NCBI GenBank assembly: GCA_017305535.1
Contig: JAFKKN010000002.1
Location: forward strand, 372,001-436,000
Direction: 5' to 3'
Origin: Hyphomicrobiales bacterium
GTDB taxonomy: Bacteria > Pseudomonadota > Alphaproteobacteria > Rhizobiales > Xanthobacteraceae
DNA length: 64,000 nt
In this document: one piece after another, positions 28,888 through 37,053 of the stretch
Layout of the letters: each line of letters starts with the position of its first letter
Position numbering within the stretch: position 1 is the first letter of the stretch
Notes under the pieces: generated by a model
What the model saw: the letters and a program-made list of their open reading frames with translations, nothing else
What the model was told of the DNA's origin: nothing
Databases searched by the model: none
Made by a program: the position numbers and the translations under genes

Positions 28888-30471
28888 ATGACCGACGATC
28901 TTGCCACCACCATTCAGCACGCGCGCAGCCAGAACATCGGAGACGTCCTGCGCCGTTCGGCGAAGCGACTGGGTCACAAGACCGCCGTCAAGTGCGGCGC
29001 GACGACATGGACTTATGCGGAGTTCAACACGCTCTGCGACCGCCTCGGTCGCGGGCTTGGCAAATACGGCGTTGCCAAGGGTGATCGCGTCGCGGTGCTA
29101 TCACGCAATTCGCATGCCTTCGCCGCGCTGCGCTTCGCGTTGGCGCGGATCGGCGCGGTGATCGTGCCGATCAACTTCATGCTCAATCCGGACGAAATCC
29201 GCTTCATCCTCGCAAGCTCCGGCGCGACGGTGCTCGCGGTCGGCCCGGACTTCATCGACACCGCGCGCACGGCATCCGCCAAGGATTGCGCGGTGAAATC
29301 GATGGTGTGGCTGCCCGGCGAGCAGCCGTCGGCACCGCCGGCCGGCATGACCACCTTCGACGATCTGCTCGATGCCGACGCCTCGCCGGTGAACACCTAT
29401 GTCGACAGCCGCGACCTCGCCCAGATCATCTACACCAGCGGCACGGAATCGCTACCCAAGGGCGCGATGCTGAGCCACGACGCGGTGATGTGGCAATACA
29501 CGAGCTGCATTATCGACGGCGACATGTCGGAAGATGATGTCATGCTGCACGCGCTGCCGCTCTATCACTGCGCGCAGCTCGACGTGTTCCTCGGGCCGGC
29601 GACATATCTCGGTGGCACCAGCGTCATCATCGGCCAGCCCGCGCCGGACCTGATCCTGTCGCTGATCGCGCAGCACGGCGTTACCTCGTTCTTCGCGCCG
29701 CCGACGGTGTGGATCGGCATGCTGCGCTCGGCCCATTTCGACACCACCGATCTGAGCAGCCTGCAAAAGGGCTACTACGGCGCATCGATCATGCCGGTGG
29801 AAGTGCTGCTCGAATTGCAACGCCGCCTGCCCGACGTGCGGTTCTGGAATTTCTACGGCCAAACCGAGATCGCGCCGGTCGCCACCGTGCTGAAGCCGGA
29901 GGACCAGTTGCGCAAGGCGGGCTCCGCCGGCAAGCCCGCGATCAACGTCGAAACCCGCGTCGTCAACGATGCGATGGAGGACGTCGCGGTCGGCGAAGTC
30001 GGCGAAATCGTGCATCGCTCGCCGCATCTGTTGTCGGGCTACTACAACAATCCGGAGAAGACGGCGGAAGCCTTCTTCGGCGGCTGGTTTCACTCCGGCG
30101 ACCTCGCCACCGTGGATGAAGACGGCTACATCACCGTGGTCGATCGCCGCAAGGACATGATCAAGACCGGCGGCGAGAACGTCGCCAGCCGCGAGGTCGA
30201 GGAGATGATCTACCGGCTGCCGGAAGTCTCCGAAGTCGCCGTGGTCGGCCTGCCCGATCCGCGCTGGATCGAAGCGGTGACCGCGATCATCGTGATAAAG
30301 GCCGGGCAGTCGCTCACCGAGGGCGCGGTGATCGATCACTGCGCGAAAGCGATGGCGCACTTCAAGACGCCGAAGCGCGTCATCTTCGTCGACAGCCTGC
30401 CGAAAAATCCCAGCGGCAAACTGCTCAAGCGCGAATTGCGCCAGCGCTACCTCGCCGCGGCCGCCGAGTAG
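28888..30471 (+). CDS. AMP-forming acyl-CoA synthetase
   Basis: ANL-family ligase that activates a carboxylic acid to its CoA thioester through an acyl-adenylate. The P-loop appears as IIYTSGTESLPKGAM. The adenylate-binding motif is NFYGQTEIAPV, the hinge region DRRKDMIKTGGENVASREVEE, and the C-terminal catalytic Lys lies in PKNPSGKLLKREL. ATG 28888 follows GGAGA; upstream in-frame starts (28813, 28867) lack this. 527 aa. The fatty-acyl specificity is a family-level inference; the chain length cannot be read. Confidence 0.88.
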   Translation: MTDDLATTIQHARSQNIGDVLRRSAKRLGHKTAVKCGATTWTYAEFNTLCDRLGRGLGKYGVAKGDRVAVLSRNSHAFAALRFALARIGAVIVPINFMLNPDEIRFILASSGATVLAVGPDFIDTARTASAKDCAVKSMVWLPGEQPSAPPAGMTTFDDLLDADASPVNTYVDSRDLAQIIYTSGTESLPKGAMLSHDAVMWQYTSCIIDGDMSEDDVMLHALPLYHCAQLDVFLGPATYLGGTSVIIGQPAPDLILSLIAQHGVTSFFAPPTVWIGMLRSAHFDTTDLSSLQKGYYGASIMPVEVLLELQRRLPDVRFWNFYGQTEIAPVATVLKPEDQLRKAGSAGKPAINVETRVVNDAMEDVAVGEVGEIVHRSPHLLSGYYNNPEKTAEAFFGGWFHSGDLATVDEDGYITVVDRRKDMIKTGGENVASREVEEMIYRLPEVSEVAVVGLPDPRWIEAVTAIIVIKAGQSLTEGAVIDHCAKAMAHFKTPKRVIFVDSLPKNPSGKLLKRELRQRYLAAAAE

Positions 30472-30520
30472 CGGCCGAAGGCTTCGTCATCCCGAGGTGC
30501 GAGCGGCGAATGCCGCCGCT

Positions 30521-30922
30521 TCATGAGACCACCGCGCGGTTGGTCATCGTCTGCGCGACGGCGATCACGATCGGCAGCAGCAATTCGGGCACGAGGTAAC
30601 CGAGCCAGAGCGCGGGCGGCTCCGGAACGCCGACCTTGCTGATAGACAGCAAGCGGCCGCAGCCGGCGATGAACACACTCACGGCGATCAGAAAAACCAG
30701 CGTATCCTGCTGCCGGATCGTGAGCGCCGCCCAGAAGCAGATCAACCCGCAGCCGAAATAGATGCCGGCCATGAAGCGGTGGACGTTGTCGAGTCGGGGC
30801 GCGGTATCGGGCTGGCCCAGCACCATCTGCAAGGTGCCGCCCATCACCGCGATCGCCGAGAGCAGGAACAGGCAAACCTGCACAACACGCTGGCTCGGCA
30901 GCATGGGAGCAACGGCATCCAT
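30521..30922 (-). CDS. DUF4345-like four-helix membrane protein
   Basis: 133 aa from ATG 30922, preceded by AAAGG on the minus strand. It contains about four membrane helices (VVQVCLFLLSAIAVMGGTLQ, FMAGIYFGCGLICFWAALTI, TLVFLIAVSVFIAGCGRLLS, LVPELLLPIVIAVAQTM). The pattern fits DUF4345, of unknown function. The open frame continues upstream to 31192, but that part is the frameshifted moeB remnant and is not counted. Confidence 0.75.
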   Translation of the reverse strand: MDAVAPMLPSQRVVQVCLFLLSAIAVMGGTLQMVLGQPDTAPRLDNVHRFMAGIYFGCGLICFWAALTIRQQDTLVFLIAVSVFIAGCGRLLSISKVGVPEPPALWLGYLVPELLLPIVIAVAQTMTNRAVVS

Positions 30923-31086
30923 CGCAGCACCTTTCTGGCATGGCGCCCATGCGCCGTATATTCCAGCGTGATCTGCCTCGACGGACTTCGCAATGAAAAT
31001 CGGTTCGGCCACGCAAAATGATGGTCGCTGCGTTCGCGTTGTGAATGACCAATGGACAAATGCCGCCCGCTGGAGACGCTCTTCGG

Positions 31087-31194
31087 CTAGCGATGTGCGC
31101 TCAAGTCCCTGATCGTCGGGTTGTCGCCGTTGAGCGGATTGGCCGGAGCACGGGCGCAGCGTTTCGAAGCGCATCGCGCGGGCATCGATCATCA
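31087..31194 (-). pseudogene. Decayed duplicate of the moeB 3' end
   Basis: Bases 31111-31194 align to 33050-33138 in the intact moeB-like gene with about four mismatches outside a 5-base deletion. On the minus strand it reads IDARAMRFETLR, loses frame at the deletion, then continues in the original frame as NGDNPTIRDLSAHR and ends at its own TAG (31089-31087). No start or 5' part is present. It marks the far boundary of the 1.9-kb segment carrying the unknown gene and the TetR gene. Confidence 0.85.
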
Positions 31195-31198
31195 GGCA

Positions 31199-32269
31199 TC
31201 AGGGTACGACCGATGCTTCGTTACCGATCGTGGTAACCAGTCGGACGTCGTCGCCGCGTTTCGAACACGCCACATTGACGGTGCGTGTCGCGGCCCAGTT
31301 CGGATGCTCCGGTATCAGGCTGATCGATGAACCATCGGCATCGCTCGTCAGCTCGACACGGCCGGTGACGAGCGCCTGCGCTTTGTCGATCGAAAGAGCA
31401 AAACGCCCTGCGTTGAAGATCAAACCGAAACCACCCTCAGTCTCTCCCCCGGTTCGAAGGATCTGAGAGACCTGAAGCCCCGCAGCCGTCGCAAGAGCCG
31501 TAATCACTTCGGCGCCGTCGCCCGATCTGACGATCCGGATATGTCCTGCGGCGTCGCACTCCACGATACGATAGATCACTTTATCCGGGCCGCTCTCGAA
31601 GACCCATCCGGCTCCCACGCGAATGCGATCCGGCCTGCTATGCAACCGCATGTCGATCGTGCCCGCACGAATGACGCCCATGGCATGGAGCGCGCTATAA
31701 TATCCTTCGTGGGCGACAAACGCGCCCGCACGAATTTTCACTGGCGTTTCGTAGTCGCGGCCGTCGATCGTCACGCGGGTTTCGGGTCCCGCCAGCGTGC
31801 TGGCGCCTCGCCACATCAACGGCAGGCTGCTGTCGGGAGAATGCCGTCCGGGATCGGAGAGACCTCCCCGCTCGGCGCTGGGCTGAGCTAGCGTCACGAG
31901 ATCGAGCACGATGGATTCCCCCGCATGCGAGACGAACGCGAGCCGCGCATGCTGTTTACCGCCTTCCGTCTTGTTTCGAAAAGCGATGGCGCGGAAGCAG
32001 GTCTGACGATGCACCCCGTGCGCTTCGGCCAGAAGCGCGTCATCGTTCACATGATCGATCTGGGTCTGATCGTGACGCGTCAGGATCGCACGAATGGAAA
32101 AGTCATCGCCGCGCTTCCGGATCATGGCCTCCACCGCCTCATAGTCCGGATGTCCTTCGAAAAAAGCCATCACATGGAAATCGTCGCGACGAAACCGCAG
32201 GATGAATGGCTGCACGATATCCGGCGGCAAACAGAGGCCGGTGGGACTGTGATGTCGTTCAAGTGACAT
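31199..32269 (-). CDS. Protein of unknown function, paired with a divergent TetR regulator
   Basis: I do not recognise this family. About 356 residues from ATG 32269 (GGAGAGGA upstream on the minus strand); an ATG at 32302 lies inside the operator. No signal peptide and no convincing membrane helix. Visible features are a charged N-terminal third (FEGHPDYEAVEAMIRKRGDD), a central DGRDYETPVKIRAGAFVAHE segment, and a Val/Thr-rich C-terminal half that looks all-beta. The divergent TetR gene and its tandem-box operator suggest that a small molecule induces it. Codon use looks less extreme in GC than its neighbours, and the gene sits between two copies of the moeB tail, so recent acquisition is likely. 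Confidence 0.7.
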   Translation of the reverse strand: MSLERHHSPTGLCLPPDIVQPFILRFRRDDFHVMAFFEGHPDYEAVEAMIRKRGDDFSIRAILTRHDQTQIDHVNDDALLAEAHGVHRQTCFRAIAFRNKTEGGKQHARLAFVSHAGESIVLDLVTLAQPSAERGGLSDPGRHSPDSSLPLMWRGASTLAGPETRVTIDGRDYETPVKIRAGAFVAHEGYYSALHAMGVIRAGTIDMRLHSRPDRIRVGAGWVFESGPDKVIYRIVECDAAGHIRIVRSGDGAEVITALATAAGLQVSQILRTGGETEGGFGLIFNAGRFALSIDKAQALVTGRVELTSDADGSSISLIPEHPNWAATRTVNVACSKRGDDVRLVTTIGNEASVVP

Positions 32270-32290
32270 GGAAACCGCGTCCTCTCCGCT

Positions 32291-32340
32291 TTGAGTACCC
32301 ATCGGTACTCGCTATAGAGTACCGATGGGTACCAAGTCAA
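32291..32340. promoter_or_regulatory. Divergent promoters with a 38-bp perfect inverted-repeat operator
   Basis: Arm GTACCCATCGGTACTC (32295-32310), spacer GCTATA, arm GAGTACCGATGGGTAC (32317-32332): a perfect 16-base inverted repeat. Each arm is itself nearly palindromic (GTACC...GGTAC), giving two side-by-side boxes. Plus-strand TTGAGT/TATAGA (32291-32296, 32313-32318) and minus-strand TTGACT/TATAGC (32340-32335, 32316-32311) both overlap it, so one repressor could silence both genes. Confidence 0.8.
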
Positions 32341-32342
32341 CA

Positions 32343-33026
32343 ATGAAGCCGCCTGCCAAACCGGCCCGCGACAAGCCGGCTTCGGAATTCGCTCCGGCAC
32401 GGCCCGACGTCAGGGACGAAGAAATCCTTCGGGCCGCGCTCGAGGTCTTTTCCGAAAAGGGATTCCATGGCGCGACCATGCTTGAGGTCGCGAATCGCGC
32501 GCGCGCGTCGAAGTCCACGCTGTATATGCGCTTCGAGAACAAGGAGGTCCTGTTCACGGCGCTGATCGCCTGGGGAACGCGGCAGGGAACGGAGGCGCTG
32601 GAGGCGATCGTTCGCGACGATACCCTCGATCCGTTGACGGCATTGCACCGTTACGCGGCTTGCCTGCTGCGGCTGATGATGCAGCCGGACAAGCTCGCGC
32701 TATTCCGGATCGCCCTCGGCGAAGGCGACCGCCTGCCGGAACTCGGAAAGATTTTCAGCCGCTTCACGCGCGATCACGGCGTCAAGCTGGGCCATGTGCT
32801 CGCCACGCGTCTCGTGCGGGAAGGTCTCATCGAGATCGATAATCCCGACGATTACGGACACAGTTTCATGGGGCTTCTGCAGGGCGAACTTTACCTGGCG
32901 ACCCTGCTCGGCACTATCCCCCGGCCGAGCGATAAGGCCATCGAACACCACGCCCGCCGCGCCATGGCGCGCCTCATCCGTGCATTCGCTCCCATCCGAA
33001 AATCGTCAAGAGCCCGTCAAAGCTGA
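32343..33026 (+). CDS. TetR-family repressor
   Basis: About 227 residues. A short Pro/Lys-rich leader is followed by a typical TetR HTH (EILRAALEVFSEKGFHGATM, then VANRARASKSTLYMRFENKEVLF) and a helical C-terminal domain with WGTRQGTEALEAIV and LLQGELYLATLLG. ATG 32343 lies just outside the operator; ATG 32325 lies inside it and would start at or next to the predicted transcription start. Its last 10 bases overlap the convergent moeB-like gene. Probable autorepressor and repressor of the unknown gene at 31199-32269. Confidence 0.85.
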   Translation: MKPPAKPARDKPASEFAPARPDVRDEEILRAALEVFSEKGFHGATMLEVANRARASKSTLYMRFENKEVLFTALIAWGTRQGTEALEAIVRDDTLDPLTALHRYAACLLRLMMQPDKLALFRIALGEGDRLPELGKIFSRFTRDHGVKLGHVLATRLVREGLIEIDNPDDYGHSFMGLLQGELYLATLLGTIPRPSDKAIEHHARRAMARLIRAFAPIRKSSRARQS

Positions 33027-33826
33027 CCGGGGTGCCCGCTTAAATCGCGGATCGTCGGATTGTCGCCATTGAGCGGATTGGCCGGATCGCGCGCGTAGCG
33101 CAGCGTCTCGAAGCGCATCGCGCGGGCGTCGATCATCAACAGGCGGCCGACCAGCCCCTCACCGAAGCCGACGATCTCGCGGATCACTTCCAGCGCCATC
33201 AGCGAGCCGAGCGTCCCCGCCAGCGCGCCCATCACGCCGGCCTCGGCGCAGGCCGGTACCGTGCCGGGCGGCGGCGGTTCGGGAAACAGGCAGCGATAGG
33301 TCGGATTGAGCTTGCCGTCGGCATTGGTTTCGTGCGCGCGGATCGTGGTCAGCGACGCATCGAACACGCCGAGCGCGCCGGTGATGAGCGGCTTCTTGGC
33401 GAGGTGACACGCATCGGCCACCAGATAGCGCGTGGCGAAATTGTCCGAGCCGTCGGCGACGATGTCGTAGTCCGCGAGCAAATCCATCGCGTTCGACGCA
33501 TCGAGCCGCATGGGATGCGCGCGAAACGCCACATGCGGATTAAGCGCGGCGATGCTGGACGCCGCACTGTCGACCTTGCGGTGGCCTACATCCGGCGTGG
33601 TGTGGATGATCTGGCGTTGCAGGTTGGACAGCGTCACCACGTCGTCATCGACGACGCCCAGGGTGCCGACGCCGGCGGCGGCGAGATACATCAGCACCGG
33701 CGCGCCGAGCCCGCCGGCGCCGATCGACAGCACCCGCGCCGCCTTGAGTTTCGTCTGGCCGGGGCCGCCGACCTCGCGCATCACAATGTGACGGGCATAG
33801 CGTTCGAGTTCTTCGGGGGAGAGCAT
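33017..33826 (-). CDS. MoeB/ThiF/HesA-family adenylyltransferase, zinc-less variant
   Basis: E1-like enzyme that adenylates the C-terminal Gly of a MoaD or ThiS sulfur carrier. The nucleotide site GAGGLGAPVLMYLAAAG, the GVVDDDVVTLSNLQRQIIH motif, DGSDNFATRYLVADAC and the catalytic Cys in ACAEAGVMG are present. The two CxxC pairs that bind zinc in E. coli MoeB are not: PTYRC has one cysteine, and the C-terminal pair is NPLNG. 269 aa. Its last 89 bases are duplicated, decayed, at 31111-31194. The pathway (molybdopterin or thiamine) is not settled by context. Confidence 0.85.
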   Translation of the reverse strand: MLSPEELERYARHIVMREVGGPGQTKLKAARVLSIGAGGLGAPVLMYLAAAGVGTLGVVDDDVVTLSNLQRQIIHTTPDVGHRKVDSAASSIAALNPHVAFRAHPMRLDASNAMDLLADYDIVADGSDNFATRYLVADACHLAKKPLITGALGVFDASLTTIRAHETNADGKLNPTYRCLFPEPPPPGTVPACAEAGVMGALAGTLGSLMALEVIREIVGFGEGLVGRLLMIDARAMRFETLRYARDPANPLNGDNPTIRDLSGHPGQL

Positions 33827-33980
33827 GGTGAAGCGACATCCTGAATCTGGCGCCCGCGTTGTAGCACGGCGACGCGCGCCCGAGGGACCATACGTTTGGG
33901 CATCGGACCTTACGGCATCGAACCTCGCGGCCGCTTTTGCCGACTTATGATCTATGCTTCATTGGCAATCTGACGAGGCC

Positions 33981-35366
33981 ATGCAACCGGCGAACTCACC
34001 GCACATGAAATTGCTGATCCCCGCAACGCTGATTCTTGCCGCGACCGCGCTGCCTGTCGCGGCCCAACCCGCCGGCGTCAAGCCGAAGCCGGTCGCGACC
34101 GTGGCCGTGCCGCCGGCAACGCAAACCCCGCTCGACACCATCAAGGCGCTGTCGCAAGGCGAGCGGCAGGCGATCCAGTCGGATCTGGCGTGGATCGGCA
34201 AATACAACGGCCTGATCAACGGCGAGGCCAGCGACCGGCTGGTGACCGCGATCAAGGCGTTCCAGACCGGCCGCAAGAGCCAGCCGACCGGCGTGCTCAA
34301 CCCGCAGGAGCGCGAGCAGCTCGCCGCGATCGCGAAGAAGTTGCAGGCCAATGTCGGCTGGAAACTGATCGGCGATCCCGGCACCGGGATGCGCACCGGC
34401 CTGCCGTCGAAACTCGCGCCGCAGCAGACCACCGACGCCAACGGCACACATTGGCGCTCGGCATCGGGCGCGGTCGAAATCTCGCTGACGCGGCGCAAGC
34501 AGGCCGACATCACCACCGCCAAGCTCGCGGCCGAGGCGCGCGCCGCAGCCGAGCGCAAGGTGACCTATTCCACCGTGAAGCCTGACTTTTTCGTGCTGTC
34601 GGGCACCCAAGAAACCGGTCAAGGCGCGAAGAATTTCTACATGCGCGGCCAGTTGCGCGGCGACGAAGTGCGCCTGCTCACCATCCATTACGACGACGCC
34701 AGCAAGGCCGCGATGGAGCCGGTGGTGATCGCGATGTCGAGCGCGTTCAATCCGTTCCCGACCGGCGCACAGGCGGTCGGCCCACCGCCACGCAAGAGCG
34801 TCGAATATGCCAGCGGCCTCATCGTCAGCGGCAAAGGCTTCATCGTCACCGATCGCCAGCCGATCGAAGGCTGCCAGTCCATCGTCATCCCGGGCCACGG
34901 CAACGCCGACAAGGTCGCGGAGGACAAGTCCCACGACCTCGCACTGCTGCGCATCTACGGCACGCGCGATCTCGCGGCACTGGCGCTCGGCAACGGCGCG
35001 GCGAAATCCGACGTGACGCTGACCGGCATCGCCGATCCGCGCAGCCAAGGCGGGAACGCGGCCGTGAGCGGCATACGCGCGAGCGTGACGCCGACCGGCA
35101 CCAACGGCGAATTGTCGCTGACGCCGGTACCCGGCCTCGGCTTCTCCGGTGCTGCGGCGCTCGATGCCGGCGGTCAATTCGCCGGAATCGCGCAGTTGCG
35201 GCCGATCCAGCTCGCGGGACCGGTGGCAGGCACCGCCGCGCCGCAAGCCATGCTGGTGCCGGCGGATATCGTGCGCGGTTTCCTCAAGAGCAACGATGTT
35301 GCCGCTGATGGTGCGGCGAAGGATGCGAAAGCGGCCATGGTCCGCGTGATCTGCGTGCGGAAGTAG
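33981..35366 (+). CDS. Secreted peptidoglycan-binding protein with a degenerate trypsin-like domain
   Basis: From ATG 33981 (GAGG upstream; ATG 34005 is also possible) there is a signal peptide (KLLIPATLILAATALPVAAQ). A Pro/Thr linker leads to a PG_binding_1-like domain (LAWIGKYNGLINGEASDRLV, then AIKAFQTGRKSQPTGVL) and a C-terminal domain shaped like a trypsin-like protease. The latter has Asp in SHDLALLRI and Ser389 in LGFSGAAALDAGG, but where the catalytic His is expected (ASGLIVSGKGFIVTDRQ) there is none. It is therefore probably a periplasmic binding or scaffolding protein rather than an active protease. Confidence 0.72.
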   Translation: MQPANSPHMKLLIPATLILAATALPVAAQPAGVKPKPVATVAVPPATQTPLDTIKALSQGERQAIQSDLAWIGKYNGLINGEASDRLVTAIKAFQTGRKSQPTGVLNPQEREQLAAIAKKLQANVGWKLIGDPGTGMRTGLPSKLAPQQTTDANGTHWRSASGAVEISLTRRKQADITTAKLAAEARAAAERKVTYSTVKPDFFVLSGTQETGQGAKNFYMRGQLRGDEVRLLTIHYDDASKAAMEPVVIAMSSAFNPFPTGAQAVGPPPRKSVEYASGLIVSGKGFIVTDRQPIEGCQSIVIPGHGNADKVAEDKSHDLALLRIYGTRDLAALALGNGAAKSDVTLTGIADPRSQGGNAAVSGIRASVTPTGTNGELSLTPVPGLGFSGAAALDAGGQFAGIAQLRPIQLAGPVAGTAAPQAMLVPADIVRGFLKSNDVAADGAAKDAKAAMVRVICVRK

Positions 35367-35430
35367 ACGTCCCGGATCGCACGCCCAGCTCGATCGTCAT
35401 TGTGAGCAAAGCGACGGATTTTGAGTACAG

Positions 35431-35522
35431 CGTCATGGCCGGGCTTGTCCCGGCCATCCACGTCTTATTTCATGGAAATATCGTCAAGAACGTGGATGCC
35501 CGGGACAAGCCCGGGCATGACG
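35431..35522. repeat. Palindromic intergenic repeat, family B (best copy)
   Basis: CGTCATGGCCGGGCTTGTCC and GGCCATCCACGTCTT face AAGAACGTGGATGCCCGGGA and CAAGCCCGGGCATGACG. It separates the convergent PG-binding and UbiH-type genes. Translated, it gives the spurious peptide DARDKPGHDE. Confidence 0.85.
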
Positions 35523-35575
35523 AAGAACTGAAGTTCTCTGGAAACAGCGACTACATCGCGCAGGGCATAAGGCCC

Positions 35576-36799
35576 CTACAACGCCTCGCCCTTCAACAGG
35601 CGCGGCACCTCACCCGACAATCCCGCCGCCTGCTTGATGAACATGTTTTTCAGCGGCGGCAGGCGATCGACGATGCCGAGGCCGATGTCGCGGACGCCGC
35701 GCAGCAGGGTCGAATCGTTGGAGAACAGCACGTTGAGCGCGTTGGTGGCGGCGCCCATCGCCATGGTGTCGAAGCGCCGCCAGCGCTGGTAGCGCTCCAG
35801 CACGTTTGCCGATCCCGGATCGATGCCGAGCCGCGCCGCGTCGACGATCACTTCCGCCAGCGCCGCGATGTCCTTCAGTCCCATGTTGAGGCCCTGCCCC
35901 GCGATCGGATGGATCACATGCGCGGCGTCACCGACCAGCGCCATGCGATCGGCGATGAAGGAGCGCGCCACGAAATATTGCAGCGGAAACGCACGCGGCT
36001 TGTCGAGCGCCTTGATCTCGCCGAGGTGCAGGCCGAAGCGCCGTTCCAGTTCGGCGTGGAATTCCTCATCCGGCAACGCGGTGATGCGCGCGGCGTTCGT
36101 GCGCGTTTCGGTCCACACCAGCGACGAGCGCTTGCCCTTCAGCGGCAGGATCGCAAACGGCCCGGCGGGCAAAAAATGCTCCTCGGCGCGGCCCTCGTGG
36201 TCGCGCTCGTGGCCGACGGTGACGACGATGCCGGACTGGTCGTATTCCCAGCCATGGGTGGCGATGCCGGCGCGCTCGCGCAGCTTCGAACGCGCGCCGT
36301 CGGCGGCGACCAGCACGCTGGCATGGACGGTTTCGCCATCGGCCAATGTCACGTCGATGCCGCCGTCATGGGCCTGATAAGTCGTGACGGCGGTTGCGCG
36401 CAGCGTCACGCCGTCCGCCTCGGCGCGCTTCACCAGCGCGTCGATCAGGAGGCGGTTCTCCACCATGTGGGCGAACGGCTCGCCGGGCTCGACCTCGCCG
36501 GCGAAGGTGAGGAAGGTCGGGCGCGTCGCGTCCGCCAGTTTCGAATCCGTCACCACCATGTCGAGAATCGGCTGCGACTGCGGCCCGACCTCATCCCAGA
36601 CACCGATGCCCTCGAACAGGCGGCGGCAGGCGGCGACGATGGCGGTGGCACGCGGATCGCGGCTCGGACGGCTCGCCAGCGCCGGATCGGCGACGATCAC
36701 CGGTACCGCGTCGCCCAGCCCCTGCCGCAGCGCCAGCGCCAGCGCCAACCCGGCGAAGGCACCGCCCGCGATCACAATGCTTGGCTGAGCCGACATCAT
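35576..36799 (-). CDS. UbiH/UbiF/COQ6-family FAD-dependent hydroxylase
   Basis: Class A flavoprotein monooxygenase, 407 aa, of the family that hydroxylates the ubiquinone ring. The FAD Rossmann motif is slightly unusual (VIAGGAFAGLALALAL rather than GAGxxG). The DG motif VLVAADGARSKLRERAG and the GD motif MALVGDAAHVIHPIAGQGLN are standard; ENRLLIDALVKRAE is the UbiH block. Which ring position it acts on (UbiH, UbiF or UbiL) cannot be told from sequence alone. Monocistronic, flanked on both sides by palindromic repeats. Confidence 0.87.
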   Translation of the reverse strand: MMSAQPSIVIAGGAFAGLALALALRQGLGDAVPVIVADPALASRPSRDPRATAIVAACRRLFEGIGVWDEVGPQSQPILDMVVTDSKLADATRPTFLTFAGEVEPGEPFAHMVENRLLIDALVKRAEADGVTLRATAVTTYQAHDGGIDVTLADGETVHASVLVAADGARSKLRERAGIATHGWEYDQSGIVVTVGHERDHEGRAEEHFLPAGPFAILPLKGKRSSLVWTETRTNAARITALPDEEFHAELERRFGLHLGEIKALDKPRAFPLQYFVARSFIADRMALVGDAAHVIHPIAGQGLNMGLKDIAALAEVIVDAARLGIDPGSANVLERYQRWRRFDTMAMGAATNALNVLFSNDSTLLRGVRDIGLGIVDRLPPLKNMFIKQAAGLSGEVPRLLKGEAL

Positions 36800-36913
36800 C
36801 GCACCTTTCTCGAAACCAGACTTGTCAGCGGGTTATAGCTGAGCGAAACAGGTTTCCCAAACAGCAGCGGTCGTGGAACCAAGGCCGCTTGCTGGCAAGA
36901 TTTTATCGGTCCT

Positions 36914-36990
36914 CGTCATTCCGGGATGCGCCTTTTCAGGTGCAGGCCCGGAATCCATATGCCCGGCAGGGGTGATGGGTTCCGGACTCG
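36914..36990. repeat. Palindromic intergenic repeat, diverged copy
   Basis: CGTCATTCCGGGATGCGCC opens the unit and GGGTGATGGGTTCCGGACTC lies opposite, with GGCCCGGAATCCATATGCC between. It belongs loosely to family C and sits in the ubiH-tesB divergent gap. Confidence 0.5.
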
Positions 36991-37053
36991 CTCGCGATCC
37001 GAAGCGACGGTGCATTTTTGGCCGATGTTTCGGCTCGAACTGAAAGTCTTTCC

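Noticed and set aside
30923-31192. N-terminal extension of the DUF4345 protein
   Set aside because: The extra residues are the frameshifted moeB remnant plus non-conserved sequence; a proper ribosome site lies before ATG 30922.
36540-36560. TTCGAATC as a tRNA T-loop
   Set aside because: It is inside the coding sequence of the UbiH-type hydroxylase and no cloverleaf can be drawn around it.
35402-36838. Plus-strand open frame of 478 codons over the palindromic repeat and the ubiH antisense
   Set aside because: It starts in the repeat (giving DARDKPGHDE) and runs antisense to an intact flavoprotein gene.
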